A stretch of 64,000 nt of DNA, from NCBI GenBank assembly GCA_964523015.1, contig CAZFXN010000007.1, forward strand, positions 5,545-69,544, read 5' to 3'. The stretch is from JAWXBT01 sp964523015. Lineage in GTDB: Bacteria; Bdellovibrionota_C; UBA2361; J135. The notes beneath the pieces are model-generated. The model was not told the DNA's origin. It searched no databases and was given only the letters and a program-made list of their open reading frames with translations. Positions within the stretch are counted from its first letter, which is position 1, and each line of letters starts with the position of its first letter. Shown piece by piece: positions 51,482-61,117 of the stretch. Position numbers and translations under genes: made by a program.

Positions 51482-52942
51482 ATGAATAGTCGTGGCAACT
51501 TCAAAATCAAAGCTCTAAATTCTACTGATTCACAATCTAATGGGATGCGAACTCCTCCACATTCTCAAGAAGCCGAGGAAGCTGTTTTAGGTGGCATCCT
51601 ACTCGATAACGAAGCGATTAATTCTGCACTTGAGGTTATTCAAGCCCAAGACTTTTATAGAGCGGCTCATAAAAATATCTATCAGGCCATGATCCAGCTT
51701 ACCGATCGTCGTGAGCCAATTGATATGATCACCCTTAGTAATGAATTAAGGGGAATGCAGGCTCTTGATGAAATTGGTGGTATCGAATATCTCTCAAAGC
51801 TTAACTCGGCATCGCCTAGCTCAGCTAACGTGCCGTTCTATGCTCGAATCGTAAAAGAGGCAGGATTAAGACGAAGATTAATCCATGAAGCATCAGAAAT
51901 TATCAGCGCTTCCTATTCAGATGAGAATGATATTGATCAGTATCTGGATTCAGTTGAACAAAAAATCTTAAGTGTCTCTGATTATAGGATCTCCCCCTCT
52001 TTTCATAAAGTTGGAGATGTTGTTAAGGACTCCGTTAAGCACATCGAAAAGCTCTACGATCAAAAAGAGTTAGTTACCGGCGTAAGTTCTGGATTTAAGG
52101 ACTTAGATAAAATTACCGCCGGATTTCAGCCTTCTGATCTTATTATTATTGCCGCAAGGCCCTCTATGGGTAAAACCTCCTTAGCTCTCGGTATTACCCA
52201 ATACGTTGGTGCTCACCTTAATAAACCAGCGGCAATATTTTCACTTGAAATGAGTAAAGAGCAGTTGGTCCTTCGTATGCTATGTTGCGAAGCACGAGTT
52301 GATGGATCAAGGGTTAGAACCGGACATCTAAGAGAGAATGATTTTCCAAATATCGTAACAGCAGCAAGTAGGATCGCCGAAGCTCCTATCTTTATAGATG
52401 ATAGTCCAGCACTTTCAATTACTGAGATGAGAGCTAAGTGTAGACGCCTTCATCGAGAAACTCCGCTCTCTTTAATTGTGGTAGACTATCTACAGTTAAT
52501 GAGAAGCCCAGCTTATAGCTCAATCAGCCGTGAGCAAGAAATTAGTGATATCAGTCGATCTCTTAAAGCCCTGGCAAAGGAATTAAATGTGCCTGTCATA
52601 GCACTCTCTCAGCTTAACCGCTCTGTAGAATCACGAACTGATAAGCGACCGATGATGTCTGACTTAAGAGAATCAGGTGCTATTGAACAGGATGCTGACG
52701 TTATCTGTTTTATCTACCGAGATGATATCTACAATAAAGAGAGTGAAGATAAAGGGATCGCCGAAATTATCGTTGCCAAACAACGTAATGGACCGACTGG
52801 CTTTATTCGATTGGCGTTCTCCTCAGAGAGCACAAGATTTGACGATCTGGTCATTAGAGATGACACCCCATTTGTAGCAGAAGAGAATAGTAGTTTTGAA
52901 TTTCCTGATACATTAGCGGGGGCTGGAGAGGATATCCTTTGA
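51482..52942 (+). CDS. dnaB: Replicative DNA helicase
   Basis: Hexameric helicase at the replication fork. The N-terminal domain (PPHSQEAEEAVLGGILLDNEAI) is followed by the RecA-like motor: Walker A ARPSMGKTSLAL, H1a SLEMSKEQLVLRML, Walker B SLIVVDYLQLM, H3 PVIALSQLNRSVESR, and DLRESGAIEQDADVI. 486 residues is slightly long because of an N-terminal lead of about 20. No intein or insertion. The last four bases overlap the start of the following membrane protein. Confidence 0.96.
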   Translation: MNSRGNFKIKALNSTDSQSNGMRTPPHSQEAEEAVLGGILLDNEAINSALEVIQAQDFYRAAHKNIYQAMIQLTDRREPIDMITLSNELRGMQALDEIGGIEYLSKLNSASPSSANVPFYARIVKEAGLRRRLIHEASEIISASYSDENDIDQYLDSVEQKILSVSDYRISPSFHKVGDVVKDSVKHIEKLYDQKELVTGVSSGFKDLDKITAGFQPSDLIIIAARPSMGKTSLALGITQYVGAHLNKPAAIFSLEMSKEQLVLRMLCCEARVDGSRVRTGHLRENDFPNIVTAASRIAEAPIFIDDSPALSITEMRAKCRRLHRETPLSLIVVDYLQLMRSPAYSSISREQEISDISRSLKALAKELNVPVIALSQLNRSVESRTDKRPMMSDLRESGAIEQDADVICFIYRDDIYNKESEDKGIAEIIVAKQRNGPTGFIRLAFSSESTRFDDLVIRDDTPFVAEENSSFEFPDTLAGAGEDIL

Positions 52943-54558
52943 TCCAGGATCCTGCAGAATCTAAGAAGCTACCAAGCAACCTGCCTAGTCATCAAAAAAC
53001 TTTCAGATCTAGATCGGTAGTAATTGTATTTGCTATCTTACTTTTGTCTATCTCCTACTATCTCTTTAAATTGCCACTAAAGTACGCTCCAATTGCTTTT
53101 TATGATGATGGAGAGATTCTATATCATGCGTTTAATATTCATAAAGGTGGGATCCCCTATCTAGATGATATTAGCCATCACTTTCTAGGATACGTCTTTC
53201 CAATTTATTTATGGGGAAATATTTTTGATTTTACTCCCTATCTTGTTAGGCAATTTGCTCTCTTTAATCAAGTCCTTGTAGGGCTCGGATTAATTTTTAT
53301 CCTAAGGCAATTTGTTAGCTCTGGCTGGGCGATAATTTCTGCACTCCTATATATCTCTGCACGAGAGCCTTTCGTTACAGGATTTCCCATTCAGTACGAA
53401 ATAAATGTTTTATTTGTATTCATTCTATTCTTTGCTATAAAATTTATTAAGGAACCGCGGTCGTCAAATCTAATTATAAGTTATCTTTTATCTGGCATTG
53501 CTTTTACATTTGATCAACGGGCTCTTCTTTTAACTTTTATCCCGTTATTTACCTCTGTTTATGAATATAGAAGGAGAAAAAAATTAGAATCTCCTTTTCT
53601 CTCTATTTTTCTCTCATTTCTTGCTTGGATATCGATGCCCTTACTGTCACTTTTATATCTATGGAGGAATGGTGCTCTGTACTCTTTTTATGAACAGACA
53701 ATTTTATACCCATCTCAATTTAGAATAAAAAGTTATTCCCTACTTGAAATACTTATTCAGGGCATTGATCTCCATAAATATCTATTTATTACTACCTTTG
53801 AGTTTACTTGGCTTGCTATCATTGGATATATCGTCGTGCTACTCGATAAAAAAATCCGAGAAAGGATCCCTCAATATCTTAGAGTTATTCTTTTAATACT
53901 ACCGATCCCACTTTTTTTAATAGCTGCAGCAGGTACTAGAGATTATGATTACTACACAATCGTATGGTTTCCATATCTAGCAATCCTAACTGGTCTCCTC
54001 ACCCTATACATTGAAAGAACTTCTAGAGTAATGAAACTCTCCTTTCTGATTATTTTTCTCATAGCCCTTGTTCCCCCCTATTTTAAAAGCCTTTATCTTT
54101 TAAAGGAGGCACAATTTAGTAACCCTTCATCTGATGGATCTATTGAAACTGCTGAGTACTTAAATGAAAACCTGACCCCACAGGATACTGTTTTTATTTG
54201 GGGATACCGATTGGATCTCTTAACTCGAATTGATCGATTAAGTTACCTACCTTTTACAAACCAGATAATGATTCATCCTGATAGAAAGATTACTGGACCT
54301 GACAGAGATCTGCATATTTATAAGCCGTATGAGGAGTTCTTTATAAACTCTCTCTCTAAAGATCCGCCTAATTATCTTATAAATTTTAATAGAAAAGAGT
54401 ATGACAACTTATCATCTCGTTCATCTGAAGTTGTAAAGAATCTGATTTTACAAAACTATGATTTAAAGTTTGAGATTCAAAGAAAGGATATCTTTGGTGG
54501 AGAGCCTAGTTTTCAGGTTTATAAATTACGTAGCAAATTGCAGTGGGGTAAAGAGTGA
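52939..54558 (+). CDS. Multi-pass membrane glycosyltransferase, PMT/ArnT-like
   Basis: 539 residues with about ten membrane helices. The first extracytoplasmic loop holds the acidic motif FYDDGEILYHAFNIHKGGIPYLDDISHHF, typical of GT-C enzymes that use polyprenyl-phosphate sugars. The C-terminal region is soluble and probably periplasmic (FIWGYRLDLLTRIDRLSYLPF). The acceptor could be lipid A, a glycoprotein or a polysaccharide. The start is TTG at 52939, overlapping the dnaB stop, which suggests coupling despite unrelated functions. No lipid-carrier synthase adjoins; two DPM-like GT2 genes lie 7 kb away. Confidence 0.78.
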   Translation: MIQDPAESKKLPSNLPSHQKTFRSRSVVIVFAILLLSISYYLFKLPLKYAPIAFYDDGEILYHAFNIHKGGIPYLDDISHHFLGYVFPIYLWGNIFDFTPYLVRQFALFNQVLVGLGLIFILRQFVSSGWAIISALLYISAREPFVTGFPIQYEINVLFVFILFFAIKFIKEPRSSNLIISYLLSGIAFTFDQRALLLTFIPLFTSVYEYRRRKKLESPFLSIFLSFLAWISMPLLSLLYLWRNGALYSFYEQTILYPSQFRIKSYSLLEILIQGIDLHKYLFITTFEFTWLAIIGYIVVLLDKKIRERIPQYLRVILLILPIPLFLIAAAGTRDYDYYTIVWFPYLAILTGLLTLYIERTSRVMKLSFLIIFLIALVPPYFKSLYLLKEAQFSNPSSDGSIETAEYLNENLTPQDTVFIWGYRLDLLTRIDRLSYLPFTNQIMIHPDRKITGPDRDLHIYKPYEEFFINSLSKDPPNYLINFNRKEYDNLSSRSSEVVKNLILQNYDLKFEIQRKDIFGGEPSFQVYKLRSKLQWGKE

Positions 54559-54582
54559 TTAATTTTCAAGTAGTGTTTTTAA

Positions 54583-54936
54583 CTATTTTCGAAAGCCAGA
54601 AATTTTTCGGCTGCCACCAAAGAGATTTTTTCGTGGCCCTAAAAGTCGTCGTGAATTTGAAATACCACTAGATCGATTAAGAGTTTGTCGGATACTTCTA
54701 GACCTTACTCCGTAAATTTTTTGATTTTTTAAATTCTTGGTTCTTACACCTGATAACTTTCCAAGGTTATTACCTCGATATGACCCACCAAAGAGCTTCT
54801 GCATAACCCATTGTATCCCTGAGGGTCTGGTAGAGGTACGATTATAGCCGCGAGATTCTGCATTTAACCCGTTGGGTAGTACAGTCATGACAAGGAAAAA
54901 AGTAATAATTACGGGCCATTTATTTAGAAATTGCAT
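54583..54936 (-). CDS. Small exported basic protein of unknown function
   Basis: With the ATG at 54936 the protein has 117 residues and a signal peptide (WPVIITFFLVMTVLPNGLNA). The mature part is very basic and rich in Arg, Lys, Gly and Ser (SYRGNNLGKLSGVRTKNLKNQKIYGVR, GPRKNLFGGSRKISGFRK), with a repeat-like spacing of Ser and Arg. Such composition could bind nucleic acid or acidic polymers. The frame is open further upstream to 54972. Convergent with the preceding membrane glycosyltransferase. Confidence 0.5.
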   Translation of the reverse strand: MQFLNKWPVIITFFLVMTVLPNGLNAESRGYNRTSTRPSGIQWVMQKLFGGSYRGNNLGKLSGVRTKNLKNQKIYGVRSRSIRQTLNRSSGISNSRRLLGPRKNLFGGSRKISGFRK

Positions 54937-54997
54937 ACCCGGTATTTTAACAGAGAGGCACTGTCTAATCAAACAGGGAACAAAAAGGGAGCAGAAT

Positions 54998-57103
54998 CTA
55001 CTTTAAAACTGAGAAAAGATTACTAAAATTATCGGTCCAAAGTGGAAATATTGCCATGATCGATTCTGAATCGAGCTTAGTTGCTTCACTGCTATCTAGG
55101 ACATTACTTAGAACTTTTTTGTTTTTGGTCAAGAGAAGATACGAAGCAGCGTATCCACCTAATAGGTTCCGGTTCTCTATCTTTACAGCAGAAAGGCCAA
55201 ACTCAGCCCCTAGCCTTGTAAGGACATTTGATAGATCAATATAATGATTTGAAATATGAAATAGGAAAACACCACCCTCCTTTACATGCTTTATATATAT
55301 CTTAAGTGCCTCTTTAGTAACTAGATGTAGAGGAATGGAATAACCAGAGAATGCATCAATAAAAAGCAGATCAAACTCATTAGAGGCCTGTTCCTCTAAT
55401 ACTAACCTTCCATCTCCTAAAAAGATCTCGTGTTTTGATTTTGAATTCTTAAGAAAAGTGAACTCTTGTTTCGCCAAATCAACTACGGCAGGGTTAATTT
55501 CATAGAAATAAAACGTATCAGAGGTATCTCCATAACTAGCTACTGTACCTATCCCTAAACCTATGACACCTATCTTTAACCCAGCTGCCTGATTCAAACT
55601 GGCATTTTTTAACGCAGAGTATGAAAGATCGAAACCGCTCCCTTTTGAGATATAAATTGTTGGAGTATTTTCCTTTATTGGATCTAAATATTGAAATCCA
55701 TGGTCGATCCCTCTATGAAAAAGGTGCCTGGTTTGCCCAATCCCTTTTTGTTCACCCACTCCTTTTTCAACAACATGAACGATCCCATAAAAATTTCTTA
55801 TGCTAATTTTGCTGTCCTTAAGTTCACTGGTTTTTACTGAGCTATAAAGTGCAAGGGAAGATATAGCTAAAAGAACTCCTGTTGATAGTAATGGACGTTT
55901 CTTGCCAGCTATATACCAATCATCTGTACGAAGTCGGATTACAAAAATGAGTATTAAAATCCCCTGAATTGATAAAGGAAACTCAGTATACGAAGAAAAG
56001 AGGTGCGGTGCGACTAAGGCAACAAAGACTCCCCCTATAGCACCACCAATGGCTGAACAGAGATAAAACTGTGTAAGATTTTCTGGCGCTGGCCTAGCCT
56101 CGTATAGCTCTCCATGACAAAGCATACAGCCACAAAATAGTAGACCAAAATAAAGAGCGACTACGCCTACGATATTAAGATCGAATTGTCCGATCTTAAA
56201 CATAAGGAGGGTAATAATTGATATGGCAAAGAGAAAGAGAAATGTTTGTCGATGATAAAGCCTCTTACCAGAAAAACAAAAAACAAAGGTTAGTAAATAG
56301 ATACTTAGTGGAATAACCCATAAAAATGGGAAAACAGCGATATCCTGACAAGCTTGATTTGTTATTGCCAAAAGTAAGCATGATGGAAAAGCTGCTAACA
56401 GGATCCAGCTAAAATAATCTCCTAAAGGCATCGCCTTTGATAGTGAATTCGCATTTTTAATTGATGGTGGAATTCTGAGTAAACTAACTGACAAAAAGAT
56501 AGAAAGGATCGCGAAACCAACGTAACAGAAACTCCAGATATGGGATTGAGTGGTAAGATCGAAGTTAGGCTCAACCAAAAACGGATAACTTAGCAGTGCT
56601 AAAAATGAAGCTAAGTTTGATAAAGCATAGAGAAAGTATGGATCTCTGTTGCTTTTTAAGCTGTACCACTTTTGTAGTAATGGAGCAGTGCTGGCCAATA
56701 AAAAATACGGCGCGCCTATAGAGACTAAAAGCAGAGTAAGAATATAAAAGGTAGGATCTTCATGACCTAAAACTTTACTACCATAACTTGGTGCGATCGG
56801 TAAAAAAAATAGTGAGACTATTATTAAGCCTATGTGAAGAAAAAGAGGACCTTTTGAGATAGAATTTCTACCTGTGCCATAAATATACCGAGAGTGAATA
56901 TAGTGAGAGTACCCATATCCTACTAATAAGATCGTTTGAAAAAACAACATGCAAACAGTCCAGACAGATGCAGTTCCTCCAAACCATGGAAGTATAAATT
57001 TACTAATCAGTGGTTGAACTTGAAATAAGAGAAATGAGCTTAGGAAAACTGTACAGGAATAAAGCAGCATACCATGCAAATTAAGATATAAAACTTGAGA
57101 CAA
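54998..57103 (-). CDS. Multi-pass membrane protein fused to a spermidine-synthase-like domain
   Basis: 701 residues. About 12-13 hydrophobic segments occupy residues 1-430, with WFGGTASVWTVCMLFFQTILLVGYGYSHY near the start as seen in MFS-type spermidine synthases. The C-terminal 250 residues are a class I methyltransferase/spermidine synthase fold: IGVIGLGIGTVASYG, FYEINPAVVDLAKQEF, FLGDGRLVL and LLFIDAFSGYSIPLHL. This fused family is widespread and its reaction is not established. It lies alone, convergent with nothing closer than the HD gene upstream on the same strand. Confidence 0.82.
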   Translation of the reverse strand: MSQVLYLNLHGMLLYSCTVFLSSFLLFQVQPLISKFILPWFGGTASVWTVCMLFFQTILLVGYGYSHYIHSRYIYGTGRNSISKGPLFLHIGLIIVSLFFLPIAPSYGSKVLGHEDPTFYILTLLLVSIGAPYFLLASTAPLLQKWYSLKSNRDPYFLYALSNLASFLALLSYPFLVEPNFDLTTQSHIWSFCYVGFAILSIFLSVSLLRIPPSIKNANSLSKAMPLGDYFSWILLAAFPSCLLLAITNQACQDIAVFPFLWVIPLSIYLLTFVFCFSGKRLYHRQTFLFLFAISIITLLMFKIGQFDLNIVGVVALYFGLLFCGCMLCHGELYEARPAPENLTQFYLCSAIGGAIGGVFVALVAPHLFSSYTEFPLSIQGILILIFVIRLRTDDWYIAGKKRPLLSTGVLLAISSLALYSSVKTSELKDSKISIRNFYGIVHVVEKGVGEQKGIGQTRHLFHRGIDHGFQYLDPIKENTPTIYISKGSGFDLSYSALKNASLNQAAGLKIGVIGLGIGTVASYGDTSDTFYFYEINPAVVDLAKQEFTFLKNSKSKHEIFLGDGRLVLEEQASNEFDLLFIDAFSGYSIPLHLVTKEALKIYIKHVKEGGVFLFHISNHYIDLSNVLTRLGAEFGLSAVKIENRNLLGGYAASYLLLTKNKKVLSNVLDSSEATKLDSESIMAIFPLWTDNFSNLFSVLK

Positions 57104-57119
57104 GCTACCTTAATATTGA

Positions 57120-58472
57120 TTAAGAGATCTGACTAGGATGTCTTTTGTTTGATTTTAATTGACTAAGATAAGTGGCATCTCTACTTGCTTTGAACCGAGA
57201 GAGCTCAGAGTCATATTGAGATATAAAAATTTCTGCAACACCTTTTCTGACAAAAACATCCCTTAGCCTCTCAAAAACGACGATATTATCTTCAAGTGAA
57301 CCACTAGACCAACCTTTTATTTCACCTCCCTGTGTCCAGAGCCACTTATTTCCAGCAGCTATAGTAGAGATCTTTGTAGCGCAACAGAGCGTTGCTAGGT
57401 CGACATCTCCATTCTCTACATGTGAAAGGATAGATAGTTTGCGATCGAGCCAATTGCCTGGCAGATCCGTTTTTATAGGCTCGGTGACGCCTTCAACTAA
57501 TCTTAATACTCGATCCCCAAAAGCATTAAAAAGAATATCTCTAATATGATTAGTTTCAACTTTAACGTAACGCTCTAATGAATCATGAAGAAAACCAGCA
57601 ATTATTAAATCTCTACTGGCTCTGCCTAATGCGAGAATTGTTCCAACCTCAGCAGCATGCGAAGTTAATGGTAATTTTTCGAGTGGTCCCCAGCCTCTGT
57701 CAACATTAGCAAAAAGCCAAGCAGCAAACCTAAATGAATTGCGAATTGTTACAACATCCTCTGCAGTTAAATGATTTGATCCATATATATTATTATCAAC
57801 AGGCAAAGAGAGATCTGTTTCAAGAGTGAATTGATCTCTAATCATCGGTGGAACCCCACACTGGATATACTTTTCAGATAAGTCGCGAACCTCTAGAGGA
57901 TTTAGGGTTACAAACCCAGCACCCAAAGAGGCTACTGTTACTGCACAATGTATCGTGGCGGCCGCATTGACTTCTTGACATTCACTTAATTGGGAAACGT
58001 CTCGAGTACTTGTAATCAAAAATTCTTTGGATTTTCTGCACAAATTAAAAGTATCACTACCCATCTTCCTCTCAATATCAAAGGCAATCTGATTATTTGC
58101 ATCAAACTGCGCTTGATGTAGCAATCCCGCATTCACTACCTCCGAGGTCTGTCCAGCAAGAGCAAGTAATAATCCAACTTCAGCCGCATGACATGACAAC
58201 TTAAGAGACCTATTTGGACCCCAAGTTTGAGCATCGCCCATCAGTAACTTCGTACTTAGTTTAAGTCCATTTCGAACTGATTGAACTTCATCCAGATCAT
58301 AATGAGGAGTTTGAGTACTCTTCAGATTAGAGAAATCTTCATGCCTTTCCTGAACATCAACATCACGGAGGGTAGGATCAGAAATCCTTACCGCGCTCCA
58401 TCCATTTTGAAACTCTGTCACATCCAAAGCAAGAAACTCCGTAATTACTAACAGGCAAGACAGATCTACCAA
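57120..58472 (-). CDS. Tandem Rel/SpoT-type HD-domain protein
   Basis: 450 residues made of two related halves (about 60-200 and 238-410). Both share RNxxKxxxKL ... WGPxxxLxLxxHAAEVGxxLAL ... AGxLH. In the second half the HD motif is LHDSLER (His296-Asp297); in the first it is LHQAQFD (His119-Gln120). The usual C-terminal metal Asp of the RSH hydrolase (LADRLHN) is replaced by CATKISTI in the second copy. A nucleotide pyrophosphohydrolase function is possible only for the second half and even there uncertain. No synthetase domain is present. No neighbouring gene suggests a pathway. Confidence 0.6.
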   Translation of the reverse strand: MVDLSCLLVITEFLALDVTEFQNGWSAVRISDPTLRDVDVQERHEDFSNLKSTQTPHYDLDEVQSVRNGLKLSTKLLMGDAQTWGPNRSLKLSCHAAEVGLLLALAGQTSEVVNAGLLHQAQFDANNQIAFDIERKMGSDTFNLCRKSKEFLITSTRDVSQLSECQEVNAAATIHCAVTVASLGAGFVTLNPLEVRDLSEKYIQCGVPPMIRDQFTLETDLSLPVDNNIYGSNHLTAEDVVTIRNSFRFAAWLFANVDRGWGPLEKLPLTSHAAEVGTILALGRASRDLIIAGFLHDSLERYVKVETNHIRDILFNAFGDRVLRLVEGVTEPIKTDLPGNWLDRKLSILSHVENGDVDLATLCCATKISTIAAGNKWLWTQGGEIKGWSSGSLEDNIVVFERLRDVFVRKGVAEIFISQYDSELSRFKASRDATYLSQLKSNKRHPSQIS

Positions 58473-58612
58473 TTAGAGATATTAGCAATAATTAGATAAC
58501 GGTGATCTATCTGAAAAGAGCAGTCAAAACAACTTGCATTGAGACTAAATAATATCATTACTTTAAAGGTTAAGTAAGTGGGTAAGTACTGAGCATAGGT
58601 GATATACATACG

Positions 58613-59083
58613 TTATGAGAGATCAGAGAGGAGAGCATCTATCACTCTAAAGGCATTCTTATAGATAACTCCAGGAAAATGACTCTCTCTATGACCAGCG
58701 ACATTTAAAGCAGATATTTTATTAACATTCATCCAATCTAAAAACTTACTCTTGTTTGTCTCTTCATCAAGTTTCATAAAAAAAACAGGTTTTTCGTACT
58801 TATTAGCCATCTCCGCAGTTAATAAAGTACCACCCTCTAATTCTCCAATATACAGAATTAGGGTACCGTCAGAATCCCTTACGTTCCATTCTGTCCTCTC
58901 GCCATAGACTTCTGTAGGAGTTTCTTTAAGAGGATATTTTTCATTAATAACTCCATCCTCTGCGAGTCGTCCCCTAGGGCACCATCCAGAACAGGGAATC
59001 CCAAGTTTGATTGCTACATCAAATGCAGCGCGATCAACTCCTGTCTGTCCACCTGATATAATCTTAAGAGCTCTTCCGTTCAT
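58613..59083 (-). CDS. Circularly permuted YpsA / putative molybdenum carrier family protein
   Basis: 156 residues of a Rossmann-like family related to YpsA and lysine decarboxylase-like (LOG) proteins. KIISGGQTGVDRAAFDVAI, GWCPRGRLAEDGVI, NVRDSDGTLIL and EGGTLLTAEMA are the family blocks. Despite the name, molybdenum carriage is not established; nucleotide-derivative binding is the current reading. Stands alone, with 140 empty bases before the HD gene. Confidence 0.78.
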   Translation of the reverse strand: MNGRALKIISGGQTGVDRAAFDVAIKLGIPCSGWCPRGRLAEDGVINEKYPLKETPTEVYGERTEWNVRDSDGTLILYIGELEGGTLLTAEMANKYEKPVFFMKLDEETNKSKFLDWMNVNKISALNVAGHRESHFPGVIYKNAFRVIDALLSDLS

Positions 59084-59143
59084 TGTTCTTCATATATAAT
59101 CTTACACCTTAAAGATCCAGAGATGATGATTCTAGAAAAAGAG

Positions 59144-61036
59144 TCACTTACGCATAAACCTTCTATACCAAAGTAACGCTACCATGATGCCCCAAAGCTC
59201 AAATCCGTAGTTCCTCTTTCTTGATTGATGCTGAGACCAGAGTGATTGTAGGGTAGTCTGATTGTAAAGACCTGATTCTTTAACAAGTTGAGATGAAAAG
59301 AGGTCTCCTGCAAAATCCTTTAATCTAGTTCTAAACCAGAGATGCACCGGAATACTAAACCCTCTTTTTTTAGAGTCGACAAATGACGATCCTACTTGAT
59401 GGGCTAAAATCTCTTTTAAGATTTTCTTATTCTTAATTAGTTCTGGATTAGTCATCATTATATTTCTTGAGTACGATGCAATATGAGGATCTAAAAAGAT
59501 CGGTCTTACCTCAAGTCCATGAGCCATACTCATCCGATCGGTCTTATTTAAAATATCATTAGTCAGATAACTCTGCTGATCTGCCATCATTAAATCCCCT
59601 CGAGTTAACTTCGCTGAGTTTGATAGAAGAGTCTCCGCCATTAAATTAAATGTTTTTCTCCCTACTGTCTCTCTCCCTGCCGCATCTAAAACGAGCGGTC
59701 CTAAAAGTTTCTGTTTTTCATTCTCTTGAAACATTCCATTCCAGGCAAAATGAGCTGCCCGAGGTGTCAGGTTTAGATTTCTTAAAAATCGCTCTGTCTT
59801 TTCCTGAAAAGAAACTTTTTGATTAGAAGCTTTCAAAAAATATAGGGCATTGCTTAACTTTGGTAAAATCCGACAAAGCCACCTCGGCATTTGATCTGCG
59901 AATAGTGTTGCATCGTAGGTTAGATATCCTCCAAAAAGCTCATCCCCTCCATCTCCTGATAGAACTACTTTGACTTTCTTTGAGGTTGCTTCACTTAAAA
60001 GGTAAACCGGCAAAGCTGAAGAATCCGCCAGTGGCTCATCGCCATGATAAACAAGTTTTTCTATAAAACTAGGTAGATCAAGCCCGGCAAGATCAATATC
60101 TATAATTTCATGCTTGATTCCTAATTTTTGTGCCAACCTTTTGCTCCCTGGCACTTCGCTAAAAGAACTCTCCAAAAAATTTGCAGTAAATGCAGTTAGA
60201 TTTTGAGTTGCCTTCATCGCTGAGATCGCAGTCAATGCAGAATCAACCCCACTTGAGAGAAACACTCCAATTGGGACATCACTTCTAAGTCTTATCTTTG
60301 TTGAGGAATCGATAAGATCTATTAAATCTTTGGATGGATTTAATGGGGCTCCATTATATGAATCTGCAAATTCAATTCTTCCCACATTTTTAGAATTTTG
60401 ATTAATTTCTAAATATGAAGCTGGTGGTAATTTCGTAATTCCTTTAATTAGAGTCTCTTCAAAAGGAAGATAGTTTAGCGAAGTATAATCCGAAAATGAA
60501 TCCGCCGAGATAACCAGATCGGCGTTACGAAATCTAGCTAGAGCTACAAGTGCTTTTAATTCTGAGGCAAACAGAAAATCTTTACCTAATTGATAGGTAT
60601 ATAGAGGTTTCTCTCCAAAATAATCCCTAGCTAGATAAACTTTAGATTCCTGTTTATCATAAATTGCAAAGGCAAACTGACCATTTAAACGACGAAAAGA
60701 ATCTACACCCCATTTACGAAACGCTTCTAAAATAACTTCCGTATCACTGTTAGTTAAAAACTTATGGCCACTTTTGTGTAATTCATCTTTAAGCTCTAGA
60801 TAGTTATAAATTTCACCATTAAATGTGATCAAAAACCGACCATCATGGCTCCACATCGGCTGCTTGCCAGTCTTAAGATCGATAATGCTTAACCGCTTAT
60901 GGCCAAATCCGATGGGTCCTACACACTCGACACCCTCTCCATCTGGACCACGATGAGCAAGCGTAGAGATCATTAGATTGATATCATTTCTATCAGGGGT
61001 TTTATCAAATGAGAGAATGCCTGCGATGCCACACAT
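59144..61036 (-). CDS. asnB: Asparagine synthetase (glutamine-hydrolysing)
   Basis: Class II glutamine amidotransferase followed by an ATP-dependent synthetase domain. Cys2 follows the initiator Met (MCGIAGI), which is the nucleophile after Met removal; FNGEIYNYLEL and LTNSDTEVILEAF are also typical. The synthetase domain has LSSGVDSAL, VVLSGDGGDELFGGY and NKTDRMSMAHGLEVRPIFLD. 630 residues is normal. It follows two GT2 genes on the same strand, an arrangement also seen in polysaccharide gene sets, so a role in surface polymer synthesis rather than free asparagine is possible. A tandem array separates it from the preceding GT2. Confidence 0.93.
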   Translation of the reverse strand: MCGIAGILSFDKTPDRNDINLMISTLAHRGPDGEGVECVGPIGFGHKRLSIIDLKTGKQPMWSHDGRFLITFNGEIYNYLELKDELHKSGHKFLTNSDTEVILEAFRKWGVDSFRRLNGQFAFAIYDKQESKVYLARDYFGEKPLYTYQLGKDFLFASELKALVALARFRNADLVISADSFSDYTSLNYLPFEETLIKGITKLPPASYLEINQNSKNVGRIEFADSYNGAPLNPSKDLIDLIDSSTKIRLRSDVPIGVFLSSGVDSALTAISAMKATQNLTAFTANFLESSFSEVPGSKRLAQKLGIKHEIIDIDLAGLDLPSFIEKLVYHGDEPLADSSALPVYLLSEATSKKVKVVLSGDGGDELFGGYLTYDATLFADQMPRWLCRILPKLSNALYFLKASNQKVSFQEKTERFLRNLNLTPRAAHFAWNGMFQENEKQKLLGPLVLDAAGRETVGRKTFNLMAETLLSNSAKLTRGDLMMADQQSYLTNDILNKTDRMSMAHGLEVRPIFLDPHIASYSRNIMMTNPELIKNKKILKEILAHQVGSSFVDSKKRGFSIPVHLWFRTRLKDFAGDLFSSQLVKESGLYNQTTLQSLWSQHQSRKRNYGFELWGIMVALLWYRRFMRK

Positions 61037-61040
61037 TTTC

Positions 61041-61117
61041 TAGCCACACTCTTTAGCTACACTATTTAGACACACTTTTTAGACACACTTTTAGCCATGA
61101 ATTTTAGCCATGAATTT
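61041..61117 (-). repeat. Six degenerate ~13-bp tandem units between GT2 stop and asnB start
   Basis: On the plus strand six adjacent units each begin with TAG: TAGCCACACTCTT, TAGCTACACTATT, TAGACACACTTTT, TAGACACACTTT, TAGCCATGAATTT and TAGCCATGAATTT. The last two are identical and the outer one contains the final coding bases of the GT2 gene (stop 61104-61106). On the minus strand the units end in GCTA or TCTA and the unit nearest asnB resembles the asnB start. Confidence 0.85.
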
